DNA of 64,000 nt from Polyangium fumosum (GTDB lineage: Bacteria > Myxococcota_A > Polyangia > Polyangiales > Polyangiaceae). Below, piece after piece: positions 30,770 to 38,687 of this stretch. The position numbers and the translations under genes were made by a program. The notes beneath the pieces were generated by a model. It saw nothing but the letters and a program-made list of their open reading frames with translations, did no database searches and was not told the DNA's origin. How positions within the stretch are numbered: position 1 is the first letter of the stretch; every line of letters starts with the position of its first letter. Where the stretch lies: positions 45,766-109,765 of the forward strand of contig NZ_SSMQ01000043.1 of the NCBI RefSeq assembly GCF_005144585.1, given 5' to 3'.

Positions 30770-31072
30770 CTGGGGCGTTGCCCCAGGCCCCACCAGGGGC
30801 TGTCCGCCCCTGGACCCGGACCAGCCAGGGGCTGGACCCAAGCTCGATGAACTGCGCGATGCGCAGTTCATCGAACAGGCCCGGTGAAGACCAGCCGCGA
30901 CCCTGCCCACCAAGACAGCCGCGCTACTGGTTCGGCTGGCACCCCGGCTTGTTCGTCGGCCTGTTTGAAAAACTGCGCGGAGCGCAGTTTTTCAACCCTG
31001 GGTCCAGCGCCTCGCTGGTCCGGGGTCGAGGGGGCGGACAGCCCCCCGCGGGGTCCGGGGCAGCGCCCCGGG
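30770..31072. repeat. REPIN-like repeat element, copy 2
   Basis: About 303 bp in the divergent gap between icmF and the methyltransferase gene. It is in the same orientation as the copy at 21971 and is about 90% identical over the first ~105 bp by eye. Hairpin A is at 30845-30873 (arms CGATGAACTGCGC, loop GAT). Hairpin B is at 30965-30995 (arms TTGAAAAACTGCGC, loop GGA). The outer ends are again inverted and GGGGC-rich. The remaining sequence of 30650-31136 shows no gene; an AT-rich patch at 30687-30696 may belong to the icmF promoter. Confidence 0.85.
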
Positions 31073-31136
31073 GTCCAGGGCGTGACCCATGCGTACGTTT
31101 GACGCGCTTGTCCGTTGCTGATACGTCGCCGCCCGC

Positions 31137-32084
31137 ATGGAGGCCGTTTCCTGCATCTTCTGCGGTGACCGAGGGACGCGCCCGTACCACGCCGAGAACG
31201 GCTACGAGGCTGTCGCCTGTGAGGGCTGTGGCCTCGTCTTCGTCACGCCGCGGCCCACCGAGGGCGAGATGAAGCGCCTCTACGAGGGCCAGGAGACCAA
31301 GGTCGACCTCGGCCTCCAGATCCGCAACGTCGAGCGCGCCGTCTACGAGGCGCGCCGCGCCCTCGACCTCATCGGCCGCCACGCCGCTTCCGGCCGCCTC
31401 CTCGAGATCGGCAGCGCCGCCGGGTATTTCCTCCGCGAGGCCCGCGCCCGCGGCTTCTCGCCCACCGGGATCGACATCACCGGGCCCTTCGTCCGCTACG
31501 CGACCGAGGTCCTCGGCGTGGATGTCCACGAGGGCACGCTCGCGTCGGTCGAGCTCCCGCCGGGCAGCTTCGACGTCGTCTACCACCGGAACGTCCTCTC
31601 GCACCTCGCCTACCCGCTCGACGCGTTCCGGCAGATGCACGCGCTCCTCCGCCCCGGCGGCTTGCTCGTCTTCCAGACCGGCAACGTCGCCGAGCTGCCA
31701 GGCGAGCGCTGGGCCGGCACGAACGAGCTCGATCTGCCCGATCACCTCTACCACTTCGGCGAGAAGCAGCTCCGCTTGCTCGCCGAGCGCACCGGCTTCG
31801 AGATCCTCGACGTGCAGCGTTACGCCCTCCTCCTGCACGAGCCCGCCCCGCGCGCGGCCCTGCTCCGCCTCCAGTCGCTCTTCCGGACGAAGGGCAAGCC
31901 CGCGGCGCCCAAGCCCCAGAAGGACAAGGCCGCGCCCTTCGTCGTGCCGACCGAGGTCCCGCCGGCGCGGCTGCTCCAGACCCTGGAGGTCCTCGTGGAC
32001 GGGTACATCACCTACGACCTCGGCGCCGTGGCCTCCAAGGAGGGCCGCCGCGCCACGCTCGTCGTCGTCGCCCGGGCCCGCTGA
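31137..32084 (+). CDS. SAM-dependent methyltransferase with N-terminal zinc ribbon
   Basis: 315 residues. Two CXXC pairs (CIFCG and CEGCG) in the first 30 residues form a rubredoxin-like zinc ribbon. The class I SAM-binding motif LLEIGSAAGYFLREA comes next, then FDVVYHRNVLSHLAYP and LRPGGLLVFQTGN. This layout is common in methyltransferases of surface polysaccharide and natural-product clusters. The gene is followed one base later by the deacetylase GTG, so the two are cotranscribed. Confidence 0.85.
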   Translation: MEAVSCIFCGDRGTRPYHAENGYEAVACEGCGLVFVTPRPTEGEMKRLYEGQETKVDLGLQIRNVERAVYEARRALDLIGRHAASGRLLEIGSAAGYFLREARARGFSPTGIDITGPFVRYATEVLGVDVHEGTLASVELPPGSFDVVYHRNVLSHLAYPLDAFRQMHALLRPGGLLVFQTGNVAELPGERWAGTNELDLPDHLYHFGEKQLRLLAERTGFEILDVQRYALLLHEPAPRAALLRLQSLFRTKGKPAAPKPQKDKAAPFVVPTEVPPARLLQTLEVLVDGYITYDLGAVASKEGRRATLVVVARAR

Positions 32085-32085
32085 C

Positions 32086-32781
32086 GTGCGCCCCGCCTCG
32101 CCCTCGCCCGGCCCCTTCTTCGCCCTCCGGCGCGCCGTCCGCGCCGCCCGAGGCTTCCTCCGCGGCGGCCTCATCCTGCACGGCCCGGCGCGCCCCGAGG
32201 TCGCCCTCACCTTCGACGACGGCCCGAGCCCCGCGCACACCCCGGCGATCCTCGACATCCTCGCCGCGCGCCGCGCCCGCGCCACGTTTTTCCTCCTCGG
32301 CTCTGCCATCGAGAACGCCCCCGACCTCACGCGGCGTGTCCACGCCGAGCAGGAGATCGGCTGCCACTCCTACGCCCACGATCGTGCGGCCGTGAACGAC
32401 CCCGAGGCGTTCCGGGTCGACACGGAGAAAGCCCTCGACCTCTTCGATCGCGTGGTCCACGCGCGCCCCCGCCACTACCGGTTTCCCTGGGGGAACCCGG
32501 GCCGCATCGCCCCCCGCGACGTCGAGCGCCGCTTCGGTATGGTCTGCGTCCACTGGTCCGGCGGCGGCTTCGACGAGCGATCCGATACGCCGGCCATCGT
32601 CCGCCACATCGAGGACGCGCTCGAGCCCGGCGCCATCCTCCTCCTCCACGACGGCTGCGCGCCCGGCTCCGTGTACGCGGGCTCCCGCGAGCCCACCGTC
32701 CGCGCGTTGCCGCGTATCCTCGACGCCCTCGACGCCCGCGGCCTGCGCGCCGTCACCGTCGGCGAGCTGCTCTCCGCCTGA
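32086..32781 (+). CDS. Polysaccharide deacetylase (NodB domain)
   Basis: 231 residues, GTG at 32086. NodB motifs: TFDDGPS (catalytic base and metal Asp), HSYAHD (the two metal histidines), FPWGNPG in place of the usual RPPYG, and the C-terminal LLLHDG histidine. A carbohydrate esterase 4 enzyme removing N-acetyl groups from a glycan. There is no signal peptide, so it likely acts on a cytoplasmic lipid-linked or nucleotide-linked intermediate. It sits between a methyltransferase and a glycosyltransferase, consistent with a surface-glycan pathway. Confidence 0.88.
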   Translation: MRPASPSPGPFFALRRAVRAARGFLRGGLILHGPARPEVALTFDDGPSPAHTPAILDILAARRARATFFLLGSAIENAPDLTRRVHAEQEIGCHSYAHDRAAVNDPEAFRVDTEKALDLFDRVVHARPRHYRFPWGNPGRIAPRDVERRFGMVCVHWSGGGFDERSDTPAIVRHIEDALEPGAILLLHDGCAPGSVYAGSREPTVRALPRILDALDARGLRAVTVGELLSA

Positions 32782-32788
32782 GACCCCC

Positions 32789-33949
32789 ATGACCCGAAGA
32801 ACGGCGCCTCCCCGCATCGTCCTCGACGCCCGTGTCCTCCGCGGCGCACCCGGCGGCGTCGCCACCGTCGTCGCTGCGCTCGTGGATCATCTCCCCGCGC
32901 TCGCGCCCGACGTCCCCTTCGTCCTGCTCCGCCACCCGGGCGCGCGCGGCCCGCTCTCGCGCGCCCCCAACGTCACGGAGTGGCTCGTCTCCGGCGACCC
33001 GAACCACCCGGACTCCCTGCTCCGCCTCGGCGCGTGGCTGCACAAGCGCCTCGGCCCGGACGATCTCTTCCACGCGCCGTACCGCGTCCTGCCGCTCGGG
33101 GCGCCCGCGAAGAGCGTGCTCACGATGCACGACGTCATGCAAATCGCGTGTCCCGAGCTCGTCTTCCCGAACCCCCTGCTCCGCGTGCTCCTCGCGCCGT
33201 ACTGGTCCGCCGCGATTCGCTCCTCGATCCGCCGCGCCGGCCGCATCCTCGCCGTCAGCGAGCACAGCAAAGGCGACACGATCCGCGTCGATCCCGCCTC
33301 CGCGCCGCGCGTCCGCGTCACGCCCCTCGGCGTCGATCCCGTCTTCGCGCCGCTCGACGCCTCCGAGGCCCTCGCGCGTACGGAACACCTCGTCCCCGCG
33401 GGGCGCCGGTTTTTCCTGGTCCTCGGCGGCGGCTACCCCAACAAGAACCACGCGGCCGCGGTCCTCGCGTTCGCCCGCGCGTTCACGACCGCGGACGACC
33501 TGCACCTCGTCATCATCCAGCGCGAGCGCACCTTCCCGGCGGAGCTCGAAGCGGCGTTGCGCGCGACGGGGCTGCTCTCGCGGGTCCACGTCCAGAGCCG
33601 CGTGGGCCTCTCGGCGCTCGTCGGCCTCTACGCCCGCGCCGAGGCGCTGATCTTCCCCTCGCTCTACGAGGGCTTTGGTTTGCCCGTGCTCGAAGCCATG
33701 GCGTGCGGCTGCCCGGTCGTTTGTTCGAGCCTCACGTCGGTGCCCGAGGTCGCGGGGGATGCTGCGCTCGTCCGGGATCCGCGGGATCTCGACGCGCTCG
33801 CCGGCGCGCTCCGCGCTGTCGCCAAGGACGAGGCCCTCCGGCTGGATTTGAAGGCCCGCGGCCTCGCGCGCGCCGCGCGGTTCCGCTGGGAGGACACGGC
33901 CAAGCAGACGCTCGACGCGTACCGCGAGATCGCTCCCTGGATCCCCTGA
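32789..33949 (+). CDS. Glycosyltransferase family 4
   Basis: 386 residues, GT-B fold. The N-terminal half contains LDARVLRGAPGGVATV and DLFHAPYRVLPL. The C-terminal half has the nucleotide-sugar site: FFLVLGGGYPNKNH, then YARAEALIFPSLYEGFGLPVLEAMACG, with the EX7E-type pair in EGFGLPVLE. Starts 7 bp after the deacetylase. It transfers a sugar to the growing glycan; donor and acceptor are not readable. Confidence 0.9.
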   Translation: MTRRTAPPRIVLDARVLRGAPGGVATVVAALVDHLPALAPDVPFVLLRHPGARGPLSRAPNVTEWLVSGDPNHPDSLLRLGAWLHKRLGPDDLFHAPYRVLPLGAPAKSVLTMHDVMQIACPELVFPNPLLRVLLAPYWSAAIRSSIRRAGRILAVSEHSKGDTIRVDPASAPRVRVTPLGVDPVFAPLDASEALARTEHLVPAGRRFFLVLGGGYPNKNHAAAVLAFARAFTTADDLHLVIIQRERTFPAELEAALRATGLLSRVHVQSRVGLSALVGLYARAEALIFPSLYEGFGLPVLEAMACGCPVVCSSLTSVPEVAGDAALVRDPRDLDALAGALRAVAKDEALRLDLKARGLARAARFRWEDTAKQTLDAYREIAPWIP

Positions 33950-33991
33950 CGAGCGAGCTCCGCTGACCGGCCCGCGTCTTGCACTCCTCCC

Positions 33992-35788
33992 GTGCGAGGC
34001 GTCTTGGAGACCGACGCACGAGCGAGGCGCGGGAGCAGGCAGGCGGCCGCGTGCCGGTTTCGCCGCGCTTGCGCGCCCGTGCTCGTGTCCGCGTTCGCGA
34101 CGCTTTTCGCGCCGAGCACGCAGGCGGCCGACCCCGAGCCTCCGCCGCCCATCCTGCTCGATCCGATCCCGGACCCCGTGCTCGATCCCTTCGCGAATGC
34201 CGTGCCGGTCGACCACGCGCCTCGGCTCGGCCTTCCGCCGTACCGCCTTTGGCTCTCGCCGGACGTCGCGTTCGGCGCGCGTGTCTTCCCGGGCCCGGGG
34301 AATACGCCGCCGCTCGTGCTCGCGGGCGCGGGTTTTTCCTGGGAGATCGATCCCCACCCGTGGCGCGTGATCCGCGCGCCGCGCGTCCGCTATCGCCTGG
34401 CGGCCGGCGCCACGATCCTCGCGCTGATGAGTTATGGGCTCGCCGATTACTGGGTTCACATGAGCGCCAACAGCGTCGACTGGGAGCTCTCGTGGTCGGC
34501 GCCGAGTTTTTACAAAAAAGCCTGGACCCTCGAAGCCGTCCGGTTCGACACGAACAAGTTCGAGACGAACACCTATTCGCACCCCGCGGCCGGCACGATG
34601 ACGTACCTCGCCGCGCGTGGGGCCGGGCTCGGCGCGGGCGAGTCGTTCTTGTTCTCGTGCGCGGGCTCGGTCTTGTGGGAGTACCTCGGCGAATACCGCG
34701 AGAAGGTCAGCTTGAACGACCTCGTCCTCACGCCCCAGGGCGGCTTTGCCGTCGGCGAGCCGGTCCACCAGCTCGGCCTCTTTTTCGAGCGCGGCGAGGA
34801 CAACCTCGTGAACAACGTCCTCGCGTTCGTCTTTTCGCCGTTCCGATACCTCCGCCGGCGCCTCGAACCGGGGCACGTCGCGCGCGCCCAGGCGCTCGAT
34901 GACTTTGGCTTGCCCGCCGACGTCTGGCATCGCTTCGACGTGCTCCTCGGCGTGAGCGCGGAGGCCGAGCGGGACGGCCTGCGCCGCGCGCAGCGCCGTA
35001 TGGGCGTGAGCACGGAGATCCTCGACGTCCCCGGGTACGACCACCCCGGCGTGCTCACGAAGCGCCTCGATGCCGGCGACGTCACGAGCTTTCGGCTCGT
35101 TGGTTCCGTCGACGATCGGGGGGTGGAGCAACTCGATTTCGTCACGCGTGTCCTGCTCGGGGGTGTTTACGATCAGAAGATCGTGCCCGACGGGCGTGGC
35201 GGACGCCGTGGATACACGATCTTCGCGGGCCCCTCCACCGGCTTCAATTACGCAAAACACCGGCAAGAGGGCCTGGAGGAGGACAAAATCGGCGTCGCGA
35301 ATGCCCTCGGAGCGACGGTTGATCTCACGCTCCGCCACGGAGACGCCCGCGCCCGCGCCAGCGTGGACGTGTATGGCGACTTCGGCGCCGTGCATTCGAT
35401 GGCCGCGTCCGCGTACATCAAAGGGCGCGGCGACGCGGGCTTGAAGACCGTGGTCGCGGACAAACGTTACTACTTCGCGCTTGGCGGCACCGTGCGCCCC
35501 ACGCTCTCGCTTGCGTATCGGCGCTTTGAACTCGGCGCGCAGCTCACGTACGATTTTTTTGAATCGATCGAGGGGCTCGATCGGTACCAGGAGCGGGTCA
35601 CGAATGACGTCCGCCTGAGGGATCGGCGCGCCGGGGAGCGCGTTTGGCTCTCGTACACGCTGTCGGGCGACAAGTCGCCGCTCGCGTGGGTCGAGGTCGA
35701 GCACCTCGATCGGTGGGGCCGTATGGGCCCGTTTCGCGCGTCGCATGCGAGCACGAAGCTCCGCGCGGGGATTGCGTTCCGGTTTTGA
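33992..35788 (+). CDS. DUF3943-like outer-membrane protein
   Basis: 598 residues, GTG start. A signal peptide (VLVSAFATLFAPSTQAA) follows a long basic N-terminus. Residues about 185-260 show the DUF3943 pattern: FETNTYSHPAAGTMTYLAARG, then SVLWEYLGEYREKVSLNDL and GGFAVGEP. The rest is rich in alternating beta strands and ends in GIAFRF, an outer-membrane-barrel-like terminal phenylalanine. Probably an outer-membrane protein tied to the preceding glycan genes. The true start may be further in. Confidence 0.7.
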   Translation: MRGVLETDARARRGSRQAAACRFRRACAPVLVSAFATLFAPSTQAADPEPPPPILLDPIPDPVLDPFANAVPVDHAPRLGLPPYRLWLSPDVAFGARVFPGPGNTPPLVLAGAGFSWEIDPHPWRVIRAPRVRYRLAAGATILALMSYGLADYWVHMSANSVDWELSWSAPSFYKKAWTLEAVRFDTNKFETNTYSHPAAGTMTYLAARGAGLGAGESFLFSCAGSVLWEYLGEYREKVSLNDLVLTPQGGFAVGEPVHQLGLFFERGEDNLVNNVLAFVFSPFRYLRRRLEPGHVARAQALDDFGLPADVWHRFDVLLGVSAEAERDGLRRAQRRMGVSTEILDVPGYDHPGVLTKRLDAGDVTSFRLVGSVDDRGVEQLDFVTRVLLGGVYDQKIVPDGRGGRRGYTIFAGPSTGFNYAKHRQEGLEEDKIGVANALGATVDLTLRHGDARARASVDVYGDFGAVHSMAASAYIKGRGDAGLKTVVADKRYYFALGGTVRPTLSLAYRRFELGAQLTYDFFESIEGLDRYQERVTNDVRLRDRRAGERVWLSYTLSGDKSPLAWVEVEHLDRWGRMGPFRASHASTKLRAGIAFRF

Positions 35789-35789
35789 T

Positions 35790-35818
35790 GGAGCGGGGCC
35801 CGGCCCCTCTTCCGCTCC
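35790..35818 (+). terminator. Nested hairpin terminator after the DUF3943 gene
   Basis: Outer arms GGAGCGG and CCGCTCC with an inner GGGGCC/GGCCCC stem, two bases after the stop codon. There is no T-tract. Confidence 0.5.
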
Positions 35819-35865
35819 ACCCCGACGGCCAGGTACCATCGCTCCGCAAGCGAGAGGGGGAGCTC

Positions 35866-36609
35866 ATGAGCATGCGGAGGCGGCGGCTTGCGGGGGCGGC
35901 GTTGTTCGCTACGTGTTTGGCGGTGAGTTTGGTGCCGATGGGATGCGGAGCGAGCGACGAGTTTGTTGCCGTGCCCGAGCCCCTGACGGAGGGGTCGCTC
36001 CCTGCGGCCACGGTCCGCGCGCTTCAAGCGTGCGCGGAGGAGCGAGCGGGGCGGCTCCCACGCCATGCGTACGAGATCGAGTTCCAGGTCGAGCTGACCA
36101 ACAACCAGGTCTCCAAGGTGACGCCCAAGGGGCCGCGCCTCGACGACGCCGGCCTCGAAGGGTGCATGATGGCTGCGCTGCGGACGATGGCGGACGCGGG
36201 GTACTCGCCAAACCCGGACGACCTCATCTCACGCGGCGGCCTCTTGCCTGCACGTGGCCTCTTGGCGAACGTCTCGGTCATCTCCGAGTTGATCCGGCTC
36301 GTCCCGGTGGTCGTCTCGGCGTCCGGCGTGACGATCGTCGTGGGCGTCGCGGTGCTTGTCGTGGCTGCGGCGGTGTCCTTGACGGATCACTGGCCGACCG
36401 CGGAGGAGTGCAAGAAACTACGGAGGGAGGCAAGAGATTTCTGCTACGAGCAGCTGGAGAAGCAGGACCCCCCGCGCGAAGTGATCGGCCCCTCCATGAC
36501 GATGGATGATTGCATTGCGAGCAATCTTCACGAGGCTTGCGGTGGCAAGAAAGTCGATCGGGACAAGAGCCCACAGTATGACCAATCTCGGCCTGGCAGG
36601 AGGTTCTGA
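35866..36609 (+). CDS. Lipoprotein, candidate polymorphic toxin
   Basis: 247 residues, ATG at 35866 with GAGAGGGGGAG upstream. The lipobox is SLVPMGCGA. Residues about 40-115 look like an AgmX/TonB-C-type domain (FQVELTNNQVSKVTPKGP, then LEGCMMAALRTM). A hydrophobic hairpin-like segment follows (LIRLVPVVVSASGVTIVVGV), then a short Cys-containing tail (AEECKKLRREARDFC, DDCIASNLHEACGG). I recall this order (lipobox, AgmX-like domain, hydrophobic block, variable Cys-rich tail) from families of myxobacterial proteins with toxin-like tails. The stop overlaps the next ATG (TGATG). The toxin role is inference. Confidence 0.65.
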   Translation: MSMRRRRLAGAALFATCLAVSLVPMGCGASDEFVAVPEPLTEGSLPAATVRALQACAEERAGRLPRHAYEIEFQVELTNNQVSKVTPKGPRLDDAGLEGCMMAALRTMADAGYSPNPDDLISRGGLLPARGLLANVSVISELIRLVPVVVSASGVTIVVGVAVLVVAAAVSLTDHWPTAEECKKLRREARDFCYEQLEKQDPPREVIGPSMTMDDCIASNLHEACGGKKVDRDKSPQYDQSRPGRRF

Positions 36610-37424
36610 TGAGTGAAGATTTGGAAATTGAAATCAGGAATATCAAATATCGTATCCGAGAGGAGGATCTGACCGGATTCGAAGATGCAGTCAAGCTTGT
36701 CGAGCAGTATCCCGAGAACTCGCGCGCTTGGGACACGCTCGCGTGCGCCCATCAGGCGAAGAACGATTATCCGGCCGCCATCGCGGCCCTCTCGCGGGCG
36801 ATAGAGCTCAACCCCAAGCGGCCTGTGCTGTTCCTCAAACGAGGCGAATATGCGCTCCACACAGGCGACCACGAGCGGGCGGTGGCGGACTTGAGCCAAA
36901 GTCTCGTTCTCTCGGACGAGCTCAATTGGAACGCCTGCCGCGAGGAGCTCCACTTCCTGCGCGCCGAGACCTTCGTCCAGTTGGGCAAAAAGGCCGAAGC
37001 GCTGGCCGACCTCTCGCACGTGCGGGATGACTACGTCTCCTGGAGGGCCGAGCCCCGGTCGAAAGCGGACCTCTTGGTCCTGTGCGGGGCGAGCGTTCCG
37101 CCGCCCAAGGAGCAGGAGGAGGAGCAGGCGCCTCTATCGTCGCCCATGCCCGAGTCTCCCGACGAAGAGGAGATCGCGCTCGCGAAGGAACTCGGGGAGG
37201 CCGGCCTCGCGGCCGTCGACGCGGCGCTGCTCAAACAGGTCATCCATCGGTACCAGAAGGCGGCACGCGTAATCGTCGACGCGCTCGACTTCGGTCGTTA
37301 TCCGCTCGACGACACCCACGTCCGTCTCTTTGCCCGCCGGCTCATCGCCCTCGCGGAAGCCGGGACCATCGAAGCGCGCGGAAACCTCCTCAACCCGCGG
37401 CGCAGCGAGGTGTGCCTGCCCTAA
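36609..37424 (+). CDS. TPR protein with DUF3658-like C-terminus, candidate immunity protein
   Basis: 271 residues, cytoplasmic. Residues 20-130 carry TPR-like units (WDTLACAHQAKNDYPAAIAA, FLKRGEYALHTGDHERAV, FLRAETFVQLGKKAEALADL). The last ~75 residues (AVDAALLKQVI, ARVIVDALDF, LFARRLIALAEAGTIEARG, RRSEVCLP) fit the DUF3658 pattern. The first 80 bases are noticeably AT-richer than the surroundings, a possible sign of transfer. It shares a TGATG junction with the lipoprotein gene upstream, so the two proteins are probably made together. Confidence 0.75.
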   Translation: MSEDLEIEIRNIKYRIREEDLTGFEDAVKLVEQYPENSRAWDTLACAHQAKNDYPAAIAALSRAIELNPKRPVLFLKRGEYALHTGDHERAVADLSQSLVLSDELNWNACREELHFLRAETFVQLGKKAEALADLSHVRDDYVSWRAEPRSKADLLVLCGASVPPPKEQEEEQAPLSSPMPESPDEEEIALAKELGEAGLAAVDAALLKQVIHRYQKAARVIVDALDFGRYPLDDTHVRLFARRLIALAEAGTIEARGNLLNPRRSEVCLP

Positions 37425-37449
37425 GAAGCCCTTGACCCCGCCGCCCGCC

Positions 37450-38217
37450 TCACCCCTCTTCCTTGTCTTCCTCGAACAACGCCCGGAAGAACCGCTCCCG
37501 ATGGAGCAAAAACTCCTTCGTGAGCCGATAATGCTCCGTCTCCTCGTACGCGACCGTCGTGATGCCGTTCTCCGAAAGCTCGTAGAGCAGCGCCTGAGGA
37601 TACGCGAGCAGGATCGGCGAATGCGTCGCGATGATGAACTGCGCCCCTGCCTTGGCCAGGACATGGAGATGCCCGAGGAAACGGAGCTGCCTCCCCGGCG
37701 AGAGCGCGGCCTCCGGTTCGTCGAGCAGGTACAAGCCGTCGGGGCGAAACTTCTCTTCGACGAGCGTCAAGAACGCCTCGCCATGCGAGCGCTCGTGCAG
37801 CGAGCGGCCGCCATACCACGCCTCGATGCCCAGGTGCTCGATGTGGGTGGCCACATTAAACGTGCTCTCGGCCCGGAGAAAGAACCCATGCCGCTCGCGG
37901 CGCGCGCTCCGGACCGGACGCAACGCCCGGTGAAGCTCGGACTCCGAGCTCTGCGTGGCAAATCGAAAGTTCTTCGAGCCCCCCTCCGCATTGAACCCGA
38001 GCAGGAGCGCGACAGCTTCGAGGATCGTGGACTTGCCCGAGCCATTCTCCCCGACGAGGAACGTCACCCGGGGATGAAAGTCGAGGGTCTCGAGCGAACG
38101 AACGGCCGGGATGGTGTACGGATAAACGTTCGGGTCCTCGACGCGGTCACGGAGCAACGTGATCGCTCGAACGAAGCCTTCCGAAGGAGGGAGCTTGGCG
38201 GGCTTCGAGCGCTTCAT
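37450..38217 (-). CDS. AAA/ABC-type ATPase (OLD/SMC-like)
   Basis: 255 residues from the ATG at 38217. Walker A GENGSGKST near residue 57, the ABC-type Walker B LYLLDEPEAALSPGRQ, and the switch histidine in FIIATHSPILLAYP. This matches the stand-alone AAA_15/AAA_21 ATPases related to SMC and OLD proteins. No nuclease domain is attached. It converges on the TPR gene. Its upstream region is the hairpin and 42-bp repeat zone. Possible roles include DNA maintenance or defence; nothing fixes it. Confidence 0.85.
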   Translation of the reverse strand: MKRSKPAKLPPSEGFVRAITLLRDRVEDPNVYPYTIPAVRSLETLDFHPRVTFLVGENGSGKSTILEAVALLLGFNAEGGSKNFRFATQSSESELHRALRPVRSARRERHGFFLRAESTFNVATHIEHLGIEAWYGGRSLHERSHGEAFLTLVEEKFRPDGLYLLDEPEAALSPGRQLRFLGHLHVLAKAGAQFIIATHSPILLAYPQALLYELSENGITTVAYEETEHYRLTKEFLLHRERFFRALFEEDKEEG

Positions 38218-38319
38218 ACGAACCCTGGCGTAGCAGCGCGCCCGGGGGAAAAACAAGCGTCCATCGGAAGCGTCTGTCCCCTGGGACGTGGACACGAACG
38301 TCCCCCAGGAGGTGACCCC

Positions 38320-38357
38320 ACCTCCTGTCGGAGGTCGATCAACCTCCGACAGGAGGT
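38320..38357. repeat. Perfect 16-bp inverted repeat (hairpin)
   Basis: Arms ACCTCCTGTCGGAGGT and ACCTCCGACAGGAGGT with a six-base loop CGATCA, about 100 bp upstream of the ATPase start. A smaller inverted repeat (GGGACGT and ACGTCCC) lies just before it at 38283-38304. The right arm is homologous to the 42-bp units that follow, so the hairpin seems to have arisen from an inverted copy of that repeat. Confidence 0.85.
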
Positions 38358-38635
38358 GTTTCCTCTCCTTCCAGAGGCCCTCGTAGGCCTTGGGGAGGTC
38401 TCTCACCTCCGGGCAGACATCACCCGACCTCCGACGAGAGGTCCTTCACCTCCGGGAAGAAGTCCACGACCTCCGACGAGAGGTTCCTCACCTCTGGGAA
38501 GAAGCGCGCGACCTCCGACGAGGAGCCCCTCACCACCGGGAAGCCGTGCTCGAACGCCGGGAAGACGTCGCAGACGTCCGGGGACGCTTCACGGACCTCG
38601 AAAAACGCTTGAAATACGTCGCGCAAGTCGGCATC
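38342..38635 (+). pseudogene. Degenerate 42-bp tandem repeat, likely remnant of a coiled-coil gene
   Basis: Seven degenerate 42-bp units; those starting at 38426, 38468, 38510 and 38552 are exactly 42 bp apart. On the plus strand each encodes two heptads (DLRREVLHLREEVH, then DLRREVPHLWEEAR, and so on), an obvious coiled-coil pattern. The first units (INLRQEVFPLL, GLGEVSHLRADIT) read in a frame one base off from the later ones, so the reading frame is broken near 38420. No good start exists, and the frame would run into the glycosyltransferase gene at 38688. I read it as a decayed gene; the rest of 38218-38687 holds no other gene. Confidence 0.5.
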
Positions 38636-38687
38636 AAGGCCACCACCTCCCCCTCCTTGACGTCGCCCCTGCCTCCTTCCTCGCTCC

